In this document: positions 7,171 through 11,967 of the stretch, in pieces
How the letters are laid out: every line of letters starts with the position of its first letter
Position numbering within the stretch: position 1 is the first letter of the stretch
Assembly (NCBI GenBank): GCA_014729945.1
Contig: WJJC01000109.1
Location: forward strand, 1-11,967
Source of the DNA: Candidatus Bathyarchaeota archaeon
GTDB lineage: Archaea; Thermoproteota; Bathyarchaeia; TCS64
Length of the DNA: 11,967 nt
Direction of reading: 5' to 3'
Translations under genes and position numbers: made by a program
Notes under the pieces: generated by a model
Databases searched by the model: none
Seen by the model: the letters and a program-made list of their open reading frames with translations, nothing else
What the model was told of the DNA's origin: nothing

Positions 7171-7998
7171 TTGGATAAAATACTAAATACTGAAAGACCT
7201 TACCTTAATGGACGAGCCGTCGCTGGGCGCAATAAACAACTTACCCAAGCTACGGAGAAACTTGAAGAGGAATGTACCATAAGAAGAGTTAAAACAGGAG
7301 TACAGGGACTGGATAAAATACTGAAAGGCGGTATTCCCTCAAAGAGTATATTACTTGTATGCGGAGGACCAGGGGCCGGAAAAACCATCATGACACTCCA
7401 GTATCTGGTTACCCTAGCTGAATGCGGGGAACCAGTAGTATACGTATCACTGGAAGAGTCGATGATTAAAAAGAGGGAAAACGCCCTCGCCTTCAACTGG
7501 GATATAGAAAAATATGAGAAAACTGGCTTACTCAAGGTTTTAGATCTATACACTGTCCCAAACCCCAGGGGACCAGCCTCAATTATTGACCGAGTAAGTG
7601 GACGTAAACTCTTTAACCTTAGGAAAGCCGTGGCTGAGGCCGTGGAAACGATTGACGCTGAACACGTGATCTTGGATCCTATAACCAGTATACTGGTTCA
7701 TGAACCAAGATCAAGCAAGAAACGTCTCATCATAAGCAGATTATTTGACACCATAAGAGACCTCGGCTGCACGGCGTTAATCACCTCAGAGACTCTGCCT
7801 GATGAAAACAACTTCTACCTAGAGCATTTCCTAGCTGACGGGATCTTCTATTTGAGATCCAGTATAATTAACTATAACTTGATTAAGACAATCCACATCG
7901 AGAAGATGCGTGGAACCATGTTTGATGACCAGCCACATAGATACTTGATCACCCCCAAAGGGTTACAGGTGTTCCCATCTGAGCCGGTGATCGTCTAA
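7171..7998 (+). CDS. single-domain KaiC-like ATPase (RecA superfamily)
   Basis: This 275-residue protein carries one KaiC/RadA-type core. It opens with TGVQGLDKILKGGIP (42-56). The Walker A P-loop is GGPGAGKT (65-72), followed by strand VVYVSLEES with the paired acids typical of KaiC (E95-E96). Walker B is VILDP (166-170), and the C-terminal motif is KMRGTMFDD followed by ITPKGLQVFP. Archaea carry many such single-domain KaiC-like ATPases, implicated in signalling or regulation and not in a clock. The partner here is unknown. The frame has a stop at 7156-7158 and no ATG or GTG before the P-loop, so TTG at 7171 is the only plausible start, giving about 40 residues ahead of the core. The stop overlaps the convergent broken gene by four bases. 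Confidence 0.9.
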   Translation: MDKILNTERPYLNGRAVAGRNKQLTQATEKLEEECTIRRVKTGVQGLDKILKGGIPSKSILLVCGGPGAGKTIMTLQYLVTLAECGEPVVYVSLEESMIKKRENALAFNWDIEKYEKTGLLKVLDLYTVPNPRGPASIIDRVSGRKLFNLRKAVAEAVETIDAEHVILDPITSILVHEPRSSKKRLIISRLFDTIRDLGCTALITSETLPDENNFYLEHFLADGIFYLRSSIINYNLIKTIHIEKMRGTMFDDQPHRYLITPKGLQVFPSEPVIV

Positions 7999-8511
7999 AC
8001 TTGTTCCACTTTCACTTTATCTGCGAGTCTCTCAAAAACAGCGATCTCTGATCTTTTTTCATGTGACTCAGGGTAATAGAAACAGATTAGGTTGGTCTGG
8101 GTTCCTTTTATCTCAGGTATCTTTGTGGTTATGAATGAGTAGATACGTCTCCACCCATGCATGTGGATCAGGTGGCTTAATGATATAATATTATCTCACA
8201 AACCAATCCGTGTTCCATACTATAATCGGTGACATCTGAGAGGATTAAATCAAGTTTTGAGACATCATCATTAAAGCTGATCACCCTTTCATCAAAGAGC
8301 TTCCCGCTGTTACGTGGCCCCGGTATCATCCTCACAATATAAGCATCCATATTTCCCAGGGGGACATCTTTCACCGTAATCAAGTCATACAAAGTGAGGA
8401 ATACAGTTCTAACGCCTCCGCGGAGTTCTCCCTGATGCGGTTATTAATCCAGTTAACCTCATCTTCACGACTCGCACCATTTAATTGTAATAATACCAAG
8501 GATCCAGTCAT
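7995..8511 (-). pseudogene. gene broken by two frame shifts, downstream of the AbrB-like gene
   Basis: Three minus-strand segments read as one protein in successive frames. Segment 1 starts at ATG 8511 (alternative 8529) with GSLVLLQLNGASREDEVNW and stops at 8380-8382. Segment 2 is open from 8440 to a stop at 8177-8179 and includes GGVRTVFLTLYDLITVKD, PGPRNSGKLFDERVISF and DLILSDVTDYSMEHG. Segment 3 is open from 8195 to the stop at 7995-7997 and includes LSHLIHMHGWRRIYSF and ending DKVKVEQV. Both shifts are in the same direction, as two one-base deletions would give. Restoring them yields about 172 residues. The alternation of beta strands and helices, with an acidic DLILSD strand in the middle, faintly recalls archaeal DUF835-type or KaiC-related domains without a P-loop, but I am not sure. 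GGGGG at 8516-8520, four bases before ATG 8511, is a good Shine-Dalgarno. Assembly errors would look the same. Confidence 0.6.
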
Positions 8512-8532
8512 GTTTCCCCCTGGCGTCATTGT

Positions 8533-8805
8533 TTACTCATCTAATTTGGATACCAGTACTGTGCCATCTTTTTTCGCTATCCACCGGATAACATCCCCAT
8601 CTTCCAGATCGAGAAACTTGAAGATCCCTGAGGGTATAGTGGTTCTCCGTCTGTATCCTCTAACAGTGATGTGGGTGTCTTCCATTGCTACTATCTCTGA
8701 TGTATCTATAGTGGGCATAGTATATGGTTTACACACTCTCCCTATAGTATTTGCGGGTATATAGTAACCATTGCTTAACCTTACCTTTTTAAAACTCAAC
8801 ACCAT
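8533..8805 (-). CDS. AbrB/SpoVT-like swapped-hairpin protein
   Basis: This 90-residue protein has a C-terminal half (about 46-87) that fits the SpoVT-AbrB swapped-hairpin fold: HITVRGYRRRTTIPSGIFKFLDLEDGD followed by VIRWIAKKDGTVLVSK. The ITVRGYRRRTTIP strand-turn-strand and the LxxGD turn are the recognisable parts. Such proteins are dimeric DNA-binding transcription regulators or antitoxin-like factors. The first 45 residues also look beta-rich and could be a degenerate second hairpin. The gene is divergent from proS with only 24 bases between the ATGs. A broken gene begins within 3-22 bases after its stop, suggesting translational coupling in the ancestor. An AGGTGA sequence abuts the ATG directly. 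It is better placed for GTG or TTG at codons 2 and 3, so the exact start is uncertain. Confidence 0.72.
   Translation of the reverse strand: MVLSFKKVRLSNGYYIPANTIGRVCKPYTMPTIDTSEIVAMEDTHITVRGYRRRTTIPSGIFKFLDLEDGDVIRWIAKKDGTVLVSKLDE
8785..8793 (+). promoter_or_regulatory. possible proS TATA box inside the AbrB-like gene
   Basis: TTTTTAAAA is centred about 40 bases before the proS ATG and lies within the first codons of the divergent AbrB-like gene. Initiation about 26 bases downstream would give a leader of some 14 bases that includes the Shine-Dalgarno sequence. Binding of the AbrB-like protein here would allow control of proS or self-control, which is inference only. Confidence 0.4.
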
Positions 8806-8814
8806 TCACCTACG

Positions 8815-8821
8815 AAAGAGG
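8815..8821 (+). promoter_or_regulatory. Shine-Dalgarno of proS
   Basis: AAAGAGG stands eight bases before ATG 8830. It is one of the few clear ribosome binding sites in the window and supports this ATG as the proS start. Confidence 0.6.
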
Positions 8822-8829
8822 ATAAAATA

Positions 8830-10278
8830 ATGACTGGGAACGATTCCTCTAAGGGACTAATTGCCAAGGAGAACTTTACCGAGTGGTATGACAACGTACT
8901 GCTTGAAGCGAAGATAGTAGATGACAGATACCCTGTGAAAGGATTCAGTGTATACACTGGCTGGGGTATGAGTATAGTTAAACGCATCATAGGGATGCTT
9001 GAGGATGAACTGGAGGAGAACGGTAATGAGCCGATGCAGTTCCCGGTCGTCATACCCGAAGACTCATTCCAGAAAGAAGAGGACCATATCGAGGGCTTCA
9101 GCGGAGAGGTCTTCTGGATAACCCACGCTGGTAACAACGAGCTGGAGCGGAGACTAATACTCAGGCCAACCAGTGAGACAGCTATCTACCCCATGTTTAA
9201 GCTCTGGATGCGCAGCCACCAGGACCTACCACTGAAAATGCATCAAACCTGTAACGTCTACAGGTACGAGACAAAGGCAACCAGACCCCTCTACAGGGGC
9301 AGGGAGTTCCTCTGGAACGAGGGACATACGGCTCACGTGGACTATGATGAAGCCGAGAAAGAGGTTGAGGCCGCTATCGAGGCTTATAGAAGCGTCTATG
9401 ATCGCTTAGGGTTATCATATATTATGCTTAAACGGCCTGTCTTTGACAAGTTCGCTGGGGCGGATTATAGTGTGGCTTTTGATACGTGGAACCCTGATGG
9501 TAAGGTGAATCAGATCGGCACTGTTCATCAGCTGGGACACAACTTTGCCAAGGCCTTTGACCTCACCTATGAGGACGAGGATGGAGAACAGGTGACAGCC
9601 ACCAACACATGTTACGGTATGGGGTTCGGTAGAACATTAGCGGCTACATTATCTCATCACGGTGACGACCATGGATTAATACTTCCACCGATCGTAGCAC
9701 CCAAACAAGTGGTTATAGTACCCATACTCATCAAGGGAAAAGAAGAAGTCGCCAACCAGTACGCGGAGAAGATCTATAATCTGATCAAGGATGCCGGTAT
9801 CCGCGTCGTCCTGGATAATGATGAACGCTTCAACCCAGGAGACAAATACTATAAATGGGAGATGTACGGTGTGCCCCTACGAATCGAGATAGGTCCAAGG
9901 GAAGCTGGCAAAGAAAAAGTCACCCTGGTGCGAAGGGATACCTTTGATAAGACCCAGGTAGAGGAATCCAAACTAATCGAGACTATACACACCTTATTCG
10001 ATGAGATATATGAGAGTCTAAGAGCACGTAGTAAGGAGAAGCTTGATAGCCTCATAGTTGACGCCTATGATATGGATCAGTTACGGAGCTACATGGATGC
10101 CCGTATGATTGTCCGGGTTAACTGGTGCGGTGACCCGGATTGCGCCTACAATATCAAGGACCAGGTGAGCGGCGAGATCAGAGGCACACGCTGGGATGAA
10201 GAAGATGAACCAGAGGGGAGCTGCATATTTTGCAAGGATGACGCAAAATACGTTGCATATGTGAGTCGCACATACTAA
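8830..10278 (+). CDS. proS: prolyl-tRNA synthetase, archaeal/eukaryotic type
   Basis: This 482-residue class II synthetase charges tRNA-Pro with proline in the cytoplasm. Visible elements in order are the N-terminal FTEWYDNVLLEAKIVD, the LRPTSE loop (111-116) that binds the amino acid, and motif 2 from RYETKATRPLYRGREF through NEGHTAH (145-169). These are followed by HQLGHNFAKAFDL (233-245), motif 3 GMGFGRTLAA (263-272), then HGDDHGLILPP and the anticodon-binding domain (about 292-400). The C-terminal domain peculiar to the archaeal/eukaryotic type carries four cysteines (C433, C438, C465, C468), a probable zinc site, and ends with the characteristic tyrosine. Length matches archaeal enzymes (about 480), and there is no bacterial-type editing insertion. 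It is divergent from the AbrB-like gene, and its stop overlaps the convergent PqqB-like gene by four bases. Confidence 0.98.
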   Translation: MTGNDSSKGLIAKENFTEWYDNVLLEAKIVDDRYPVKGFSVYTGWGMSIVKRIIGMLEDELEENGNEPMQFPVVIPEDSFQKEEDHIEGFSGEVFWITHAGNNELERRLILRPTSETAIYPMFKLWMRSHQDLPLKMHQTCNVYRYETKATRPLYRGREFLWNEGHTAHVDYDEAEKEVEAAIEAYRSVYDRLGLSYIMLKRPVFDKFAGADYSVAFDTWNPDGKVNQIGTVHQLGHNFAKAFDLTYEDEDGEQVTATNTCYGMGFGRTLAATLSHHGDDHGLILPPIVAPKQVVIVPILIKGKEEVANQYAEKIYNLIKDAGIRVVLDNDERFNPGDKYYKWEMYGVPLRIEIGPREAGKEKVTLVRRDTFDKTQVEESKLIETIHTLFDEIYESLRARSKEKLDSLIVDAYDMDQLRSYMDARMIVRVNWCGDPDCAYNIKDQVSGEIRGTRWDEEDEPEGSCIFCKDDAKYVAYVSRTY

Positions 10279-11180
10279 ACCAGTATCTTCATACCATCGT
10301 AGGCTATTTCCTGTCCAGCGTTTTCAACAATCTTTCTATAATGTCCGCTTTTATCCAGCACAGGGTTGGTGTGGTTGAAGTGGGTATAGATAACCCGACC
10401 AATGTCCCGGTCCTTGAGTAATTCCACTGATGCTTCCTGGGGTACGTGACCCAGCTGATAACTTGTTACAGGGATGCCGCTCACTCTATCCAGTTCGTTG
10501 TTCCACCAGAAAGTGGCGTCCATGAGGAAGACATCAACACCTTCCAATCTATCCAGTAGCCGGGGGTTTAGCTCTCCCAAGTCAGGTGCATAGATTACCC
10601 GTTTCTCGTCGTGTTCTATCTCGTATGCGTAGGTGGTGCTAGGGTATTTTCTCCCATCCTCTAGCACCTGGGTGTGGGGTATCTCGAAGCCCCGTACATC
10701 AACTTCTCCCAGTCTGGTGACCGTCGCCTCCTCGATGAGCGGACGGGGGTCCACATAGTTTTTAGATAATCTCCCGAGTTCACCGAAGTAGTTTGGTGAA
10801 GTCTCTGAGCCGAAGAGGAACTCTATTAGATCAGGTGGGGCGTAGAGGGGGAGGTTGAAGCTCTTGCCTGTGCAGAACTCTGCTACTCCCACAGTGTGAT
10901 CAGCGTGTCCATGGGTCAGGAACACGGAGTCTAGTCTGCTCTCTCTGTGGGTTTCCCCGGCGGTCTCGGGATTTGGTGTTAACTGGTTTGTCTCTAGCTG
11001 GGTCTTCAAGTCGTGTCCCGCGTCAAATAGGATGTGTTTATGCTCGTCCAGGGTTACTGTGATTGATGATCTTGTTCTTTGATGCTCCGTGTGTTTTCGG
11101 GCGGCTGCGCAATTGGGGCATGTGCAGTCCCATTCAGGGACTCCGCCTATTGATGCTGTGCCGAGAACCGTGATCTTCAT
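10275..11180 (-). CDS. metallo-beta-lactamase-fold hydrolase, PqqB-like
   Basis: This 301-residue protein has an N-terminal MKITVLGTASIGGVPEWDCT-type segment with a cysteine cluster DCTCPNC (C19, C21, C24), the MBL motif HGHADH (H90, H92, D94, H95), H169, D200 in the APDLG segment, DATFWW (221-226) and the late HFNHTNPVLD (267-276). This order and the HTNP ending match the PqqB family, whose members act on a pyrroloquinoline quinone precursor or have other, unknown hydrolytic roles. The PhnP/lipoyl-cyclase-like MBL branch also has such an N-terminal cysteine cluster. No other pqq genes are visible, so a PQQ role is unlikely to be assignable from here. The ATG is supported by a TATA box 26-27 bases upstream. 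The 3' end overlaps proS by four bases. Confidence 0.88.
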   Translation of the reverse strand: MKITVLGTASIGGVPEWDCTCPNCAAARKHTEHQRTRSSITVTLDEHKHILFDAGHDLKTQLETNQLTPNPETAGETHRESRLDSVFLTHGHADHTVGVAEFCTGKSFNLPLYAPPDLIEFLFGSETSPNYFGELGRLSKNYVDPRPLIEEATVTRLGEVDVRGFEIPHTQVLEDGRKYPSTTYAYEIEHDEKRVIYAPDLGELNPRLLDRLEGVDVFLMDATFWWNNELDRVSGIPVTSYQLGHVPQEASVELLKDRDIGRVIYTHFNHTNPVLDKSGHYRKIVENAGQEIAYDGMKILV

Positions 11181-11202
11181 GTATTCTGGTAGAAGGTTGG
11201 GT

Positions 11203-11210
11203 GTTAAATG
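11203..11210 (-). promoter_or_regulatory. TATA box of the PqqB-like gene
   Basis: Minus-strand CATTTAAC is centred 26-27 bases upstream of ATG 11180, and no Shine-Dalgarno lies between them. This is the expected geometry of a leaderless archaeal promoter. Confidence 0.6.
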
Positions 11211-11229
11211 CTTTTTCTCTGGGGTTAGC

Positions 11230-11237
11230 CTTATTCA
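11230..11237 (+). promoter_or_regulatory. possible TATA box of the HemK-like gene
   Basis: CTTATTCA is centred about 28 bases before ATG 11261. It favours that ATG over the in-frame ones at 11201 and 11243, because an initiation point near 11261 would leave the upstream codons untranscribed. Confidence 0.4.
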
Positions 11238-11260
11238 TTCATATGTATTCAATTGGTTTG

Positions 11261-11800
11261 ATGGGAGAGGTCTATAAGCCGGGTGAGGACTCGTATCTGC
11301 TCCAGAAGTATGTTGAGGGCTTGGTCTCGGGTAGGGTGCTTGATATGGGCACGGGGTCAGGTATCCAGGCGGTGACAGCTGCAGCCAAGAATTTGGTGCA
11401 GTTTGTTTGCGCGGTGGATATAAACCCGGCTGCGTTGATAGCGGCTGAGAGGCGTGCGCTCGATGCAGGGGTATTAAGTAAGATTGAGTTCAGGTTGAGT
11501 GATCTCTTCAATAATATTGAGGCCATGTTTGACTGGATTATATTTAATCCACCTTACTTGCCCTCATCCCAGGGCTATGATGAAGCCTCGTGGGCTGGCG
11601 GTGATACCGGTGGAGAGGTTATCAAATGTTTCCTTGAGGAGGCGCCAAGGTATCTGATGGCTGGTGGCTCCATATTGATGATTTACAGCAGCCACTCAGG
11701 GCTAGAGGAGGCTGACTTTAATGGTTATGATGTTGAATACTTGGAAGAAATTGGGTTATTTTTCGAGAAAATATACTGTGTTAGGCTTACCCCATCTTGA
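11261..11800 (+). CDS. HemK/Mtq2-like SAM-dependent methyltransferase
   Basis: This short HemK-type enzyme lacks the N-terminal helical domain of bacterial PrmC. I start it at the ATG giving MGEVYKPGEDSYLL, because archaeal and eukaryotic relatives begin with a VYxPxEDS/T segment. The product is then 179 residues. The AdoMet site is VLDMGTGSGI (26-35) with acidic VDINP (52-56). The catalytic signature is NPPY (96-99), followed by WAGGDTGGEVI (111-121), typical of the archaeal HemK-related group. In yeast, Mtq2 with Trm112 methylates the GGQ glutamine of release factor eRF1, and an equivalent role on aRF1 is likely but inferred. In-frame upstream ATGs at 11201 and 11243 would add a poorly conserved hydrophobic stretch. 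The gene is divergent from the PqqB-like gene and overlaps the convergent FUN14-like gene by 14 bases. Confidence 0.9.
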   Translation: MGEVYKPGEDSYLLQKYVEGLVSGRVLDMGTGSGIQAVTAAAKNLVQFVCAVDINPAALIAAERRALDAGVLSKIEFRLSDLFNNIEAMFDWIIFNPPYLPSSQGYDEASWAGGDTGGEVIKCFLEEAPRYLMAGGSILMIYSSHSGLEEADFNGYDVEYLEEIGLFFEKIYCVRLTPS

Positions 11801-11967
11801 CGCCGATGCCGAAGCCCACGATAGCTCCACCAGCGAAGGGCAGATTAGCGAGGATAGTGCCCAGTACGCCCTCGAGCTGGCTCAGGCTTGATAGGGCTGT
11901 GTTCCCCCATGTCTCTACTCCAAGCCAGTCAACCGATATTAACCCTTGGGACTCCAGATAGATGAGA
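11787..11967 (-). CDS. FUN14-family membrane protein, C-terminal part only
   Basis: The minus strand is open from the window edge to a TAA at 11787-11789, giving 59 residues of a protein whose start lies outside. The visible part begins YLESQGLISVDW, continues through a helical linker SLSQLEGVLGTIL, and ends NLPFAGGAIVGFGIGVKMG. The KGLI/QGLISVDW turn and the final glycine-rich helix beginning NLPFAGG are what FUN14-domain proteins show at their C-terminus. Archaeal members are small integral membrane proteins of unknown role, while the eukaryotic FUNDC1 acts in mitophagy. Its last codons overlap the end of the HemK-like gene on the other strand. The family call rests on pattern memory of a short fragment. 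Confidence 0.7.
   Translation of the reverse strand, partial: LIYLESQGLISVDWLGVETWGNTALSSLSQLEGVLGTILANLPFAGGAIVGFGIGVKMG

Noticed and set aside
8177..8392. Treating the 71-codon frame as an independent small gene
   Set aside because: Its TTG start has no ribosome site. The frame is open well upstream of it and it joins naturally with segments on both sides, so a broken larger gene explains it better.
8416..8425. Perfect 10-base palindrome CTCCGCGGAG
   Set aside because: It is short, single and within the coding sequence of the broken gene. It may be chance, and there is no second copy near a promoter.
7171..8805. KaiC-like ATPase, broken gene and AbrB-like gene as a new defence or toxin-antitoxin system
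   Set aside because: The ATPase is on the opposite strand, no toxin or nuclease motif is visible, and AbrB-like and KaiC-like genes are common singly in archaea.

Overview
The window reads as ordinary archaeal chromosome. It carries an initiator tRNA-Met with an encoded CCA end, an archaeal/eukaryotic-type prolyl-tRNA synthetase, a KaiC-family ATPase, an AbrB-like swapped-hairpin protein, a short HemK-type methyltransferase and the end of a FUN14-type membrane protein. Many start codons have a TATA-like box 22-28 bases upstream and no Shine-Dalgarno sequence, the usual pattern of leaderless archaeal transcripts. I cannot place the lineage more precisely. I saw no insertion sequence, CRISPR array, integrase or phage gene.

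Layout. 1-403: initiator tRNA, a T-rich terminator-like tract and an unexplained intergenic stretch. 404-1657 (minus): a HAD hydrolase preceded by a DinB/YfiT-like four-helix protein. 1952-5054 (plus): two tandem paralogous MFS transporters, then a UlaG/UPF0173-like metallo-hydrolase. 5056-7072 (minus): an AbgB-like M20 amidohydrolase and a protein of unknown function. 7171-7998 (plus): a single-domain KaiC-like ATPase that appears to start at TTG. 7995-8805 (minus): an AbrB-like protein followed by a gene whose reading frame is broken twice. 8830-10278 (plus): proS. 10275-11180 (minus): a PqqB-like metallo-hydrolase. 11261-11800 (plus): a HemK-like methyltransferase. 11787-11967 (minus): the C-terminal part of a FUN14-family protein running off the window.

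Genes alternate strand frequently, so there are few long operons. The likely co-transcribed sets are MFS2 with the metallo-hydrolase and AbrB with the broken gene. All four convergent pairs have stop codons that overlap or nearly touch (1-base gap, 4-base overlap twice, 14-base overlap), leaving no space for dedicated terminators. The translation-related genes (initiator tRNA, proS, HemK-like) are scattered housekeeping functions and do not form one pathway. The least ordinary parts are the twice-broken gene at 7995-8511, the tandem MFS pair, the unknown protein at 6521-7072, and the AbgB-like and PqqB-like enzymes without their usual partners. I found no convincing new multi-gene system.
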